Shown here: piece by piece, positions 40,459 through 52,288 of the stretch
Numbering within the stretch: position 1 is the stretch's first letter
How the letters are laid out: each line of letters opens with the position of its first letter
NCBI GenBank assembly: GCA_029945375.1
Contig: CM057069.1
Coordinates: 1,116,001 to 1,180,000, forward strand
DNA length: 64,000 bases
DNA from: Agaricus subrufescens
Taxonomy: Eukaryota; Basidiomycota; Agaricomycetes; Agaricales; Agaricaceae
Direction of reading: 5' to 3'
The notes under the pieces: generated by a model
Seen by the model: only the letters and a program-made list of their open reading frames with translations
What the model was told of the DNA's origin: nothing
Databases searched by the model: none
Program-made: the position numbers and the translations under genes

Positions 40459-40735
40459 ACAATTTGTTTTGTGTATATCTCGACTTAGAGTATAGCGGAC
40501 GGTTCCGCTCACGTGATAGATTAGTCAGCGCATGTTGAACTTGCCTGTGGACGACTTAGAAGTCTTTAGCTTCTTATACTTGTCCACAGGTGAGCAATCT
40601 CTTTGTATTGTTGTTATAGCTTCTTATACTTGTCCACAGATTAACTGTGCTAATACTAGCTCAATTCTTATCTGATCCGCTCGATACTAGCGTCGTTAGG
40701 ATCGCCACTGCAAACTCTACGTTCTCGTTCCAACA
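40459..40735 (+). repeat. Copia-A 5' LTR, right part
   Basis: Continuation of the LTR begun at 38038, ending GTTCCAACA before GGTTATGGGCCCCGGC. The first 32 bases are the LINE target duplication. Confidence 0.85.
40590..40639 (+). other. Intron-like 50-nt module inside LTR
   Basis: It starts GTGAGC right after CCACAG and ends with a second copy of the preceding 22-bp repeat, also ending CCACAG. It is present in the LTRs at 34545-34594 and 36749-37065 and precisely absent from the LTR at 58281-58547 (joint at 58451/58452). Copia-B LTRs have the parallel GTGAGT...CACAG. Confidence 0.6.
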
Positions 40736-40869
40736 GGTTATGGGCCCCGGCTTCTAACGACCTACAAATCGACTTTTCATCCTTCAACCATCTTCAACTC
40801 AACACCTACTCTCTCCCTTTCCCTCCCCCCTCAAACTATTTTACTTCCCCTGCCCGCAATTTTGATCGT

Positions 40870-41359
40870 ATGGCTTCGGGTTCGCCAGCGTTTGTTAAGC
40901 TCAATGGGGAGAACTATGCCACGTGGTCCGGCGAGATGGAGGCCTGGCTACGAGCCTCAGGCCTATGGAGACTTGTTTCAGGCAAGCAGAGTGCTCCCTC
41001 CATTCCCTCTTCCCCCACTCCCCAGGATTTCGCTTCCCAGTCACTCTGGGAGAATAAACTCGATAAGGCTGCTGGCTGGCTCTATCTTATGGTTGAAGAA
41101 GACCAAAGGGTGCATTTTCCAGGCATCCAAGACGATCCAATCAAGATGTGGGCTGCTCTGGAGGCTGTACATCGTCAGAAAAAGGCTGGAATGCGATTCA
41201 ATGCCTATGATGAGCTGTTCAGCATCCGAAAACACGAAGAGGAGTCGCTCCAATCGCTTATAAACCGTGTAGAGGGCTGCAAACGTCGTCTAAAGGAGCT
41301 TAGACCAGAGATTCACTCTAGATGAGCTGGATGATGAGCTGGCCTCTATGGCACTCATT
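40870..41359 (+). pseudogene. gag: Copia-A gag N-terminus
   Basis: MASGSPAFVKLNGENYATWS onward, open to about 41320 where a base loss at PEIHSR shifts the frame. It is then cut by a minus-strand LINE at 41360. The gag continues at 45444 after the duplicated TCTATGGCACTCATT. Confidence 0.85.
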
Positions 41360-41781
41360 TTTTTTTTTTTTTTTTTGTATCAATGGCACCTCTCGGTGGA
41401 CCTTCTATTCAAGTAGCTATACGACATCCAGGTAGATAATCTGGGCATACTACAAGAATATGGATGCCATGACGCGTATCCGAATGAAAACATTAAGCCC
41501 CTAACAACATGATTAAAAGAAAAACGTATCCGGCGGAATGATCATCGCCTCGAAGAAAGAAAAGAAAAACATAGCAAAGTGAAAAAGAAATGATAAGTCC
41601 GAAAGAGAAGCGAGCGAAGCGAGCCTTAGCTCAAGCAAACACATATCACCTACGTTCAGACTTGGATACAGCCCCGATTTTCAGACGAGCCGGTTTGCGA
41701 TCGCGGACGGAATGGCGAGGGAAAATGGTGGGTACCGGCGGCGCGTGCTCCCGAAACAGGCGTTGAAACCTACTACTTCTT

Positions 41782-42149
41782 CGATGGGAACTGGCGCTTG
41801 AGCCAATCCCGATCGAAACGGTTGTTCCAGAACGGACACGAAGTGTCCGTTGTGGAGTGCGCTTTATCCTTCTTCTTTGCTGCAGAACAGTTAGCGCAAT
41901 GACGATCGTCCGGATTCTTCTTCATCGCTATGGACGCCGGGATATGCGAGTTGGCCGAGTGCGGGCCCGCGCAGTGAGGACAGCGTATACCTTTAGAACG
42001 GCATACGTCGGAATGATGGCCCCATCATTGTGACGAGTGCGTAAAGCTGAGCCGGGCCGCGGGGCAAGCGCCACCCAGGTTGGCACAGTTGCGCCCACCT
42101 ATGAAGATGTGCTTACCAATGAAGTCCCGGGCCGTACGGCCAGGGCAAG
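41782..42149 (-). pseudogene. LINE ORF1 F2a, C-terminal part
   Basis: Continuation of the split ORF1 below the nested F1 copy. It carries the zinc modules (…HSDVCRSKGIRCPHCAGPHSANSH, CANC) and ends RQFPSKK at about 41782. Small indels near 42025 and 42085 disturb the first module (a Cys is displaced). Confidence 0.7.
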
Positions 42150-43807
42150 TTTTTTTTTTTTTTTTGTAATCAGTGGGATTTATTTCAAAATCGACCTCGT
42201 ACATGGGATGCCATAACGCGTATCCCCGCCTTTCAACCCTCGGCAGCGTACATTAAGCTCCAGACAACATGCACTAACCTGTGTTCTCGTATCCGCGCGA
42301 CTAGGTCAAGCGCTCAACATAAAACAAAACAATCAGACCGGTAGAAAATAAAACTACATAAAGGCCGTCGCGGTGCATAGAAAAGAAAAACGATCCAGCC
42401 TACGCTTTATGAACGAGGAAACTGGCGATGAAGCCAGTTCCTATCGAAACGATTGCGCCAAAACGGACAAGAGCGGTCCGTAGCGGCATGATCAGTCTTT
42501 GCGCGCTTGGAAGCGACGCAATTGACGCACTTCTTTTGATCAACGAGTTTGTCGCCGACCATTAAATGATGGTTGGCCTCAAGATGAGGCCCACCGCATA
42601 GGGGACAGCGCACACCTTGACGGCGGCACTGGTTAGCATGATGGCCCCATCGCTGACAGCGAGTGCAGCGGACGGAACCGGAATGTGGCTTGGCGCCTTG
42701 GATGCGGCAGTTCACCCTGGAGACCGAGATGACCGAGCCAATAAGATTGCGAGCGTTAGAGCCCACTGTGGAATCGTGAATGTCGACCCATGCAATGCAT
42801 GAGTCAGCTTTAGGAGAAGTCCGCATGAGACGGACTTGATTGCGGATGAGTGGGCCGAGGCGGGCCGTGGTGGAATGCGAGATTGCCGTGAGCAAGAAAC
42901 CTCGAGTGGTGTTGACCCAATCAGTACGTGGAAGGGTCGGGGAGATGGGAATGTCGACGATCTTGAGGTAGCTCGTCGACGTGGCTTTGTCGGATTGGAT
43001 AACCGCATCCGGTGATCCAGTAGGGATGAGGCGGCGAATGTGTTTGAGCACGAACGCTGTCTCAGAGGCGGTGGGGACGATGTCGGTGGAGAGGAAAATC
43101 TTGTTTCCGACACCTGATTCGGAATGAACGATCGATAACTTGGACGAACCAAGATCCGACCGGATAAGCTGATTGACCTTATCGATAAGGCCCGGGGTAA
43201 AGTTGTGGACGGAAATAGAAGATCCGGCCGGTGGAGTAATGGTGATACCACGGCGCGAAGTGCCGTGGACAGTGTGTTGAGCACGCTTTGGCTTTGTTCC
43301 CCGAGGTGGAGCCCGAGGCGCAGCAGGAGCGCGCGATACTGGTGGTGCCGCCTTAGGTTTGGCAGGCTTGGGGAGGACAGGGACCTCAGAAGACACTGGT
43401 GCTTCAACGACCTCCATTGCTGGAGGCGGGGCACTCGGTGCAACTGGGGTAGTCGGCGGAGCAGGCGTAGCGGCCCCAGAGCGGGGCTTCTTACGAGGGG
43501 GAGATACTTCACCTGGGGTAATGATCTCGAGTTTCTTCTCAGGCGGTTGTGCCCTAAGAATAAGTCGGTCTATCCCCGCGGACATAGACATGCCATTAGA
43601 GAGGACTGTGCGCTTGTGCTCACCATGCTGGACAGCGACGAGCAAAGAGTTGAGAGCTTCAAAGGCGAAATAGCCCATGAACTCTCTGTCTTTGTAAATC
43701 TCCCTATTGTTAGAGAGCCAAAAGAGCACGTCCGCTGGGCCGATGGCTGGCGGAGGTGGGGGAACCGGGTCAGGGACCGGGGTAGCTGAGCGCACTGTCT
43801 GCTGCTC
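42150..43807 (-). mobile_element. Nested 5'-truncated F1 LINE
   Basis: It is inserted in F2a ORF1, with poly(A) shown as the T run at 42150-42165 and the tail CCCACTGATTACAAAA. The imperfect flank repeats (CTGTCTCTGG and CTTGCCCTGG) may be an eroded target duplication. ORF1 is truncated at its N-terminus. Confidence 0.8.
42407..43800 (-). pseudogene. LINE ORF1 F1, N-terminally truncated
   Basis: About 464 codons open, from EQQTVRSATPVPDP through FWLSNNREIYKDREFMGYF to CTRCQRWGHHANQC, CPLCGGPHLEANHH, CVNC...H...C and the end FDRNWLHRQFPRS. All three Cys/His modules are intact. The first ~150 residues are missing through 5' truncation, so there is no start codon of the family. Confidence 0.8.
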
Positions 43808-45356
43808 CACCAGAGACAGAGTCTGCGATATCGACCCAAGCGATGCAGGTGTCGGATTTATGTGATGTCCGCATGAAACGGACAGCGTGCTGGATGTGAG
43901 CGGATAAAGGTTTACCTACTGGGGATGCGTGCATCACGACGGTAAACGCCTCGCACTGCGCCTGGAGCCAAGTGGCGGGGGGAGCCGGAATGAGTGGTAC
44001 GTCCAAGATCTTGAGGTAGGACGTGGAGGTGGGAGTGGCGGACTGGAGGGGAATGAGTCCGTTGGGATCGACGAGGCGGCGTACATGCCTAAGCACGCAC
44101 GCAGACTCGGGCTTAGAGAGAACTCGGGAGGCGGCAATGAAGATGCCAGAAGCCGAGTTGGAAGAAGATTCTAGAATGACCTCAGACTTGAGGTCATCCT
44201 TGAGATGGCGATTGCACTCCCGGAGGATATCGGGAGTGATATTAATAGCACGGATTGTAGATCCGGCCGGTGGGTGAATGAGAACACCACGACGTGAGGC
44301 GCCGTGGCTGGTGTGCTTGCCCTTGCATGCAGGAGCACGGCGAGAGACAGCGAGGGCAGAGAAGAGGAGAGAGCCGGGGCCTTGGGGAGAGAGGGGGACG
44401 GAGGCCGGCTTAGCCTTGAGAGCGCTGTTGGAAGGTGCTCGAACAGCTGTGGGAGCAGCACGGGTGCCGCTTTCCTAAAGCGGATTGCTTGGGTGCAGAG
44501 CCCAGGTGGGGACTGGATGCGGACTTTCTTTGGGACCGGGGTAGTTACCTGGAAGCCCTTCGGCCATTGGGGACCGGGGACGCGATGAGGGAAAGCGGGG
44601 GTGGGGAAGGGAGGAAGGGGGGTGGTGGGTTTGGCTGGGGAGGGGGGCGATCGCACCAGTTTGACCAATGATGATAGCTAGAGCCGTCTCGAAAGAACAG
44701 ACTCCAGCCATGTTCTGAAAATCAATATTCTTGTGAGCGCCACTCGACAAGATATTAAAAATGAGACGAAGAAGTTCATCGGCGTAGCCGATGAAGTTGT
44801 CGTCGGGGGGGGTTTGCTGGACGATGTCGGCGGCTGTCGACAGCGACACGGCGAGTCTGTGCTTCTTTCCAGGTACCTTGGTAGGCGTGTAGATTGAAGC
44901 GGCACGAGGGGTTTTGGGGGTGGCTGGCGAGGAGATAGCCTCGAGCAGCGACTGAGCGGTCCCACCAGGCTGGCGAGAGCCCGATGGGGTGGGGGTGACA
45001 GGGGTAGACGGCCAAGCCGGTGCCTTAGGTTGTCCGCGCCTGCGTTCGGCGCGAGTCTGGGCTTGAGGGGCGGGGGAATCCTCCTTCATGAGCCTGGAGA
45101 TTGACTCCGATGCGTCTGCGAGGACGCGATTGAAGTCAGATGAGGAGACGGTGGGAGCAGTGTCCGAGAACGAAACGTCCTTGGTCTTGCCCTTACCTGC
45201 TAGATGTGCATGCATCTTCGCGATACGCGCGGCCTTTGGAGTCTCCAACTCCATCTCTAACGCTTCGCCTGCAGCTCGCATAGCGGGCGGCAGCTTCGAA
45301 TCATCGTCGCTATCGGTCTCCCAGTTGCCAGAATCGAAATCCTCACGGGTATCCAT
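43808..45356 (-). pseudogene. LINE ORF1 F2a, N-terminal part
   Basis: It starts MDTREDFDSGNWETDSDDDS at 45356 and runs to the conserved FQNMAGVCSFETALAIIIGQ. Frameshifts lie near 44660 and 44460-44350. It continues in another frame through CVLRHVRRL... RFMRTSHKSDTCIAWVDIAD, where the F1 LINE inserts at about 43807. Confidence 0.75.
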
Positions 45357-45443
45357 AGTGCAGAATGTATATTGCTCCAAGTACAGCTAAACCACTGAGG
45401 CTTCCAAAACAGGAAGGTAGTGGTAAGAAGTCAAGAAGCGATG

Positions 45444-46597
45444 TCTATGGCACTCATTAGGGCACTCCCGGACGAGTTTTCTGCTTTTACATCGTCTCTT
45501 TTGCTTATGGACAAGCTGGACAAGACCACAATTCATCAGGCCTTTGTTACAGAGGATATCCAGCGAAGGAAACGTGCTCAGGACGCCTTGGGAGGCTCCC
45601 AGGCCCTGGCAGCGCATTCTGGCTTCAAAAATGCGTCGGAGACCTGCGATTTCTGTGGGAGGACTGGTCACAAGGTGGCTAACTGCTGGACGTTCGAAAA
45701 GGCGAAGAAATGTGCTCAGGAGGACGCTCAGAAGCCCAGAACTCGAGGAAACAAGGCCAACAAGGCCCAGGACAGCTCCAATGACTCCCCCACCGCTTCT
45801 GGAAGCTCTAGCTCGACTCCTGGTGCCGAAAAAGCGCAGAGAGTCCGAGAATTTGCTGGAAATGCAAGTGCTCCCTCCCCTACCTCTTCCCCTTTGCTTT
45901 CTGCCCCCCTGCAGCTCGATGCTGACTTCCACTGGCTTGCAGATACAGGGGCCACTTCTCATATGACCCCCCACAAGCATTGGTTCAAATCCTACTCCCC
46001 TCATCGCATTCCCATTCGCTTAGCTGATAATTCAGTTGTTTACTCTGCTGGGGTGGGGTCTGTGGTCTTTGAGCCAGTTTTGAGCGGAAAGGTGGCTAGA
46101 GCGGTCGAGTTTACTAGGGTTTTACATGTTCCTGCACTCCGCAGTAATCTGCTGTCCTGTCTATACCTTGCACAGCACAAGAACTTTATTATCACAATTT
46201 CTGCTCGTTCTATGGCCTTCTGCTGCAAGGGGACAACGCTTTTCACGGCCACCATCCATCCTAACAACTCTGCTAAGCTAGATGGCTCAACTCTGACCTC
46301 GGAGGCCGCATTTTCGGTCTCTACACTTCCCTGTGACCTCTCCCTATGGCATCGTCGCTTTATTCACCATAATTATGCTGATGTGAGGTCTATGGTGAAC
46401 AAGGAGCTTGTTACAGGCCTCAAACTCGACTCTAAAGCATCCCCTGACCCCATATGTGAGCCCTGCCTTGCTGGCAAGATGCATTCACTTCCTTTCCCCT
46501 CCTCTACCAGCCATAATCGATCCCCACTCGAGCTGGTGCACTCAGACCTTCATGGACCGCTCCCAGTCGCTTCCCACTCAGGCTACAAGTACTGGAT
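45444..46597 (+). pseudogene. gag-pol: Copia-A gag C-terminus, protease, integrase N-terminus
   Basis: Resumes gag at SMALIRALPDEFSAFTSSL after the LINE. Knuckle CDFCGRTGHKVANC, protease WLADTGATSHMTPH, integrase HHCC (HRRFIHHNYADVRS...CEPCLAGK) and HSDLHGPLPV (first Asp) are open. At about 46597 the sequence jumps from KYWIT to the linker region, deleting about 550 bp of the integrase core. Confidence 0.85.
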
Positions 46598-47420
46598 CAC
46601 GTATATAACCCAGTCACCAAGCGTTCAATCATCTCTGAAAGGGCAGAATTCGATGAAAGGTACTTCCCTGGCACTTCTAGAGCCCAACTCGACGCTATCC
46701 CTTCATTTGCTGGCCCTCCCAGCTCTCCTGAGACTCCTATCGCTTCAGAGCCTTCTCCAGCGCTCCCCTCGTCGCATTTCAACTTCCCACCTCTCCAGGA
46801 TGAAGGGGGTGGTATCTGGCCTCTCCCTGCACCGTCTCCGCCGCCTAGTTTGACTCCTGCAAGTGATATTCCTCCTGAAGAGCCTAAAGTACCTCAGAAT
46901 GCTCCTGAAGCTCCTGTGATCGCTCCTGCACCTCCTGTGCTCGCTCCTGCATCCCCTGTCGCTCCCTCTCCACCTAGAACACCTCCACAACCTCCTGCAC
47001 CGCTCCCTGTCACTCCTCCGACCGCTCCTGTGCCTGCTGAGCCTCCACGAGTCCCTAGGCGCACCAATCGAGTTAGACGACCCCCTGGTGAGTGGTGGAG
47101 GGTTAAAAACATCGACCTACCTGGAGACAACCCAGAACTAGAAGAGGAGGCCGCTTTTTTGGTTGACAGTGACTTCTGTGATGTAGAGTTTGCTGGAGCA
47201 GTTTCTAATGCAGATCCTTGCTCCTACAGGCTGGCTATGCAGTCCCCTGACCGCTCTCACTGGCAGGATGCTTGTAACACCGAGAATTTCAATCTGGAGG
47301 CCAACAGGACCTGGGAACTCGTTGATTTGCCTCCTGGAAAGAAGGTAGTCAACTCTGGATGGGTATTCAAGGTTAAAAGGCATGCTGACGGCTCAATTGA
47401 GCGCTACAGGGCTCGCCTTG
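46598..47420 (+). pseudogene. pol: Copia-A linker and RT N-terminus
   Basis: After the deletion the Pro-rich linker (SDIPPEEPKVPQNAPEAPVI) leads to RRTNRVRRPPGEWWRVKN and the RT start PDRSHWQDACNTENF. It is cut at RYRARLV by the 5' LTR of copia B at 47421. The frame differs from the upstream piece. Confidence 0.85.
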
Positions 47421-47694
47421 TGTTAGACTGCCCCAACAGTCTTGTATATGGACTTAGAGATGGTACGACTTTCTGATCATGTGATATATTAGTAAGCACA
47501 TGTTGAACTTGTCTGTGAACGCTCTGGAAGCCCTTAGCTTCTTAGACTTGTTCACAGGTGAGTATAGAGTTCTGTATATTCATAGATAGCTTCTTAGACT
47601 TGTTCACAGGATTGCTCAATCAATTCTTATCCGATTCACTCGTGACTACCACTGTTAGAACCGTCTCCGCACACGCTACATTCTATGTCCGACA
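47421..47694 (+). repeat. 5' LTR of copia B (274 bp)
   Basis: TGTTAGACTGCCCCAACAGT to GTCCGACA. It contains two copies of AGCTTCTTAGACTTGTTCAC around a GTGAGT...CACAG module. Inserted into copia-A RT. Confidence 0.9.
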
Positions 47695-47710
47695 GGTTAT
47701 GGGCCCCGGC
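47695..47710 (+). other. Copia-B primer-binding site
   Basis: GGTTATGGGCCCCGGC follows the LTR directly, as in the A elements. It is complementary to the anticodon arm of initiator tRNA-Met (GGTTATGxGCCC). Confidence 0.5.
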
Positions 47711-47818
47711 TTCTAACTACTGGAAAAACGAGTTTTTCATTCACAACTTCATTCATTCTCCTCTCCTTCTCTACTTCCTCAAATCTATTTCACTTCCCCT
47801 GCTCTCAAATCAACTCCG

Positions 47819-50800
47819 ATGGCTTCCGGATCGCCCATGTTTGCGAAACTCACTGCGGAGAACTATACGACGTGGTCTGGCGAGATGGAGGCGTGGCTGC
47901 AAGCTTCTGGGCTATGGAGAATCATCTCTGGCAAGCAGAAGTCCCCCACTGTGTCCTCCCCTGTTACCCAGGCTGAAGCAGATGCTCTGGACGCTTTCGA
48001 GGCTCGTTGTGACAAGGCTGCTGGCTGGCTATTCTTGATGGTTGAAGAGGAGCAGAGGGTGCACTTTAATGGCATCCAGGACGACCCCGTGAAGATGTGG
48101 GAGGCTCTAGAGGCTGTACACAGGCAGAAGAAGGCTGGAATGCAATTTAATGCTTATGATGAGCTGTTCAGCATCCGAAAACTCAAGGAGGAGTCTCTCC
48201 AATCGCTTATCAACAGGGTAGAAGGCTGCAAACATCAAATTAAAGAGCTCAGACCCACTTCCTTCACTCTGGAGATGCTAGATGATGAGCTGGCATCTAT
48301 GGCCCTCATTAGAGCACTCCCAGACGACTATTCCGCCTTCTCCTCGTCTCTTTTGCTTATGGACAAGCTGGACAAGGCTACCATTCATCAGGCCTTTGTC
48401 ACAGAGGATATTCAACGCAAAAAACGCGCTGGGGACGCTTTGGGAGGCTCCCAGGCTCTAGCTGCTCGCTCTGGCTTCAAAAACGCGTCAGTGAGCTGCA
48501 ATTTCTGTGGGAGGCTGGGTCACAAGGTGGAGACGTGTAGGGCGTTCGAAAACGCGAGAAAACGCGCTCAGGAGGATGCCCAGAAGCCTAGAACTCGCGG
48601 AAATAAGGCTAACAAGGCTCAGGACGCTTCAAATGACGTCTCAGGCTCTGCAGCAAGCTCCTCTTCGACTTCTAGCCCCGAAAAAGCGCAGAGAGTCCGT
48701 GAATTTGCTGGAAATGCAAGTGCCTCACATCCCTCCCCTTCCCCTTCGCTTTCTACACCTCTACAGCTTGATGCTGACTTCCATTGGCTTGCAGACACTG
48801 GGGCCACTTCTCATATGACCCCACATCGTCACTGGTTCAAGAACTACTCCCCCAATCGCATTCCCATCTGATTAGCTGATAATTCAGTTGTATACTCTGT
48901 GGGGATAGGTTCTGTGGTGTTTAAACCAGTTGTTAATGGAAAGGAGGCTAGAGTGGTCGAGTTTTCGAGGGTACTGCATGTTCCTGACCTCAGGAGTAAT
49001 CTGCTGTCATGTTTATACCTTGCTCAGCACAAGGGCTTCAATATCACCATTTCTGCTCGCTCTATCGCTTTCCAGTGCAAGGGAACAACGCTTTTTACGG
49101 CCAGTATTCACTCCAACAACTCTGCTGAGCTAGATGGCTCTACAATCACTTCCGAGGCCGCTTTTGCTGTTTCTACACTGCCAGCTGACCTCTCCCTGTG
49201 GCATCGTTGCTTCATTCATCACAATTATGCTGATGTGAAGTCTATGTTGAGTAAGGACCTTGTTACAGGCCTTAAACTCGATTCTAATGCTCCCCCTGAC
49301 CCTATATGTGAGCCCTGCCTTGCTGGCAAGATGCATTCACTTCCATTCCCTCCCTCCCTTAACCATAATCGATCTCCTCTCGAGCTGGTGCATTCAGATC
49401 TTCACGGACCGCTCCCAGTCACTTCCCACTCAGGCTACAAGTACTGGATTACCTTTATAGACGACGCAACACGATTCCGGGCTGTACATCTGCTTAAAAG
49501 CAAGTCAGAAGCCTTTGAAGCGTTCAAAGTCTACAAATCCTGGGCCGAAAATCAACTTGGAGTCAAAATTCGGGCTCTACAGGATGATAAAGGCGGTGAA
49601 TACATGTCTAAAGCGTTCCTAACGTTCACGGAGCAGTCTGGGATCGAAAGGAGGCACTCTACTCGCAACAGGCCTCAGCAGAATGGCCTTGCGGAGAGAG
49701 CTAATAGGACTATGGGTGAGAGGATCACTGCTATGCTCTCTGAATCTCGACTTCCTCCCTCTTTCTGGGGGGAGTGTATCTCTTCTATGGTCCATGTGTA
49801 GAATAGGCTGCCTACTGCGTCGCTTTCTGGGACTACACCCTTCCAGGCTTTCTATAAGCGAAAACCTGATGTCTCCCACCTCCGAGTATGGGGGTGCACT
49901 GCCTATGTGCATGTGCAGCGAGATAAAAGGACTTCCCTAGAGCCTCACTTCGAAAAATGCGTCTTTATAGGCTATCCTGCAGGCTACAAAGGCTGGAAGT
50001 TCTACAATCCAGTCACTAAGCGTTCAGTGATCTCAGAGAGAGCTGATTTCGATGAGAGGTACTTTCCTGGCACTTCTAGAGCCCAACTCGATGCTATACC
50101 TTCATTTGCTGGCCCTCCCCCCTCCCCTGAGCCTCAGACTACTTCTGAGCATTCTCCTGCACCACTGACGTCGCATTTTGGAGTGCCACCTCTCCTAGAT
50201 GAAGGGGGTGATATTAGCCCTGTCCCTGCTCGCTTTCAGCCTCCCAGTCCGAGTTCTGCTGTTCCTCTCGAAGAGGAGACTCCTCTGCCTGCTCCTGCTC
50301 CTCCTAGCCCTGCTACTCCGCCTCCACAAGCTCCAATTCCGCTCCCTGTGACTCCTCCCACTTCTGGAGTGCCCCCTGAGCCTCCTAGAGTGCCACGTCG
50401 CACTGGGCGCGTTCGGAAGCCTCCTGGTGACTGGTGGAAGGTCAGACAACCTAATCTGCCTGCTAGAGACCCAGAAGATGACGATGAAGCTGCTCTCTCA
50501 GTGGATACTGACTTCTACGAGGTTGAGTTTGCTGGAGCTGTTTCTACAGCTGATCCTCGCACCTACAGGCTGGCTATGCAGTCCCCTGACAGGGAACACT
50601 GGGTCGATGCTTGTAACACTGAGATATTCAATCTCGAGGCTAACAGGACCTGGGAACTCACTGAGCTGCCTCCTGGTAAGAAGATAGTCAACTCTGGCTG
50701 GGTCTTCAAGGTGAAAAGGCATGCCGACGGCTCTATTGAGCGCTATAGGGCTCGTCTTGTTGCTAAGGGCTTCTCCCAACGTCCTGGATTCAATTACACC

Positions 50801-52105
50801 GAGGTCTTTGCCCCTACATTTTGTCCTGCTTCTCTGAGACTCATTATAGCTCTGGCTGCTAGAGAGGGCTACAAAATGCGCTCTGTTGACATCTCCTCTG
50901 CCTTCACCTATGGGGAACTCGAGGAGGAGATTTACATGAGGCAACCAGAGGGCTATCACACTGGGGGCCCTAATATGGTCTTCAGGCTCCGGAAATTGCT
51001 TTATGGCCTTAAACAGGCTGCCAGACAGTGGAGTAAGAAGCTCCGAGGTGTTCTAGAGGGTATTGGCTACTCCAGACTTTGCTCCGACAACTCCATTTAC
51101 ATCTATTCCAAGGGAGACATTAAGGTCATTGTACCAGTCTTCATTGATGACATTACCCTAGTCTCTAAAAGCGATGCAGCCATGGCCTCTGCTGTCTCAG
51201 AGCTGTCTCGGCACTTCAAACTGCGAGATCTAGGCTCTACCACTCTTCTGCTGGGCATTCAGGTGAAGCAGGATCGCTCTAATCGTTCCATCTCCCTCTC
51301 CCAAGAGCACTACATCAAGGAGCCCCTAGAACGGTTCAATATGGACGATTCTAACTCCCTTTCCACCCCTCTACCTCCTGGCTCTGAGCTCTCGGACATT
51401 ATTCCCTCACTCGAGGAGCAGGCTGAGATGAAGTCTGTTCCCTATCTCTCTGCTGTAGGTGCCCTGCAGTATCTGGCCACTATGACTCGTCCTGACATTG
51501 CCTATGCAGTCTCCTACCTCGGGAGATTCAACCACAATCCTGCTCCTGCCCATTGGCTTGCTGTCAAGCATTTACTTCGCTATTTGAAGGGCACACTGCA
51601 CTACCAGCTTGTATACCAAGGTACTGACTCTGGAGAGCTGTTTACCACCTATTCTGACGCTTCCCATGGTGGCTGCAAGGCCACAGGTTGAGCTACAGGT
51701 GGTTATGTGACTCTAGTGTCTGGGGCTGCTGTAGGATGGTCCTCAAAGCGTCAGCCCTTTGTGACTCTCTCGAGCACTGAGGCTGAATTTGTTGCTGCCG
51801 TCGAGGCTGGAAAGGAGATCAAGTGGACTAGGAACATCCTGACTGAGTTTGGCTATCACCAGACACTTCCCTCAACGCTTTTTGTGGATAACAAGTCTGG
51901 GATCAGTGTAGCCAAGAATCCTGAGCACCATGGACGCATGAAACACCTAGATCTTCGGTTCTATTGGCTCCGCGAGGCTGTAGAAGATGGAGTCATTGAT
52001 CCTCTCTATGTATCCACTGACCAGCAAGTTGCGGACATCCTAACCAAGGCTGTATCAAGGAAAGTTGTTGACTTTGCTGTGCCGTTGTTAGGACTTGGAG
52101 CTTAG
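47819..52105 (+). pseudogene. gag-pol: Copia-B gag-pol polyprotein, full length with three nonsense codons
   Basis: A single frame of 1,428 codons starts MASGSPMFAKLTAENYTTWS. In order: gag helices, knuckle CNFCGRLGHKVETC, protease WLADTGATSHMTPH, integrase HHCC and DDE (HSDLHG, QDDKGGEYM, NGLAERANRT), Pro-rich linker, RT (YGLKQAARQW, VFIDDITLVS), RNase H (YSDASHGG, STEAEF, DNKSGI, ADILTKA). Stops: TGA 48869-48871, TAG 49799-49801, TGA 51689-51691. All fit single C-to-T or G-to-A changes and there is no frameshift. An intact version would make virus-like particles and integrate cDNA. Confidence 0.9.
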
Positions 52106-52131
52106 TATGGACTGGTTGGATCAAGGGGGTG

Positions 52132-52288
52132 TGTTAGACTGCCCCAACAGTCTTGTGTATGGACTTAGAGATGGTACGACTTTCTGATCATGTGATATTT
52201 AGTAAGCACATGTTGAACTTGTCCATGAATGCTCTAGAAGCCCTTAGCTTCTTAGACTTGTTCACAGGTGAGTATAGAGTTCTGTATA
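52132..52288 (+). repeat. 3' LTR of copia B, truncated
   Basis: TGTTAGACTGCCCCAACAGT after the polypurine tract TCAAGGGGGTG. It breaks off at TTCTGTATA inside the intron-like module, where an unrelated retroposon begins. Confidence 0.85.

Larger units (their letters stand above)
41360..45443 (-). mobile_element. ORF1-only LINE F2a with nested F1, 15-bp target duplication
   Basis: TCTATGGCACTCATT flanks both ends (41345-41359 and 45444-45458) in copia-A gag. In minus orientation: leader (CTTCTTGACTTCTTACCACT), ORF1 start at about 45356, the nested F1 LINE (43807-42150), the ORF1 C-terminus, 3' UTR and poly(A). Without the F1 insertion the unit is about 2.4 kb and has no ORF2. Confidence 0.85.
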
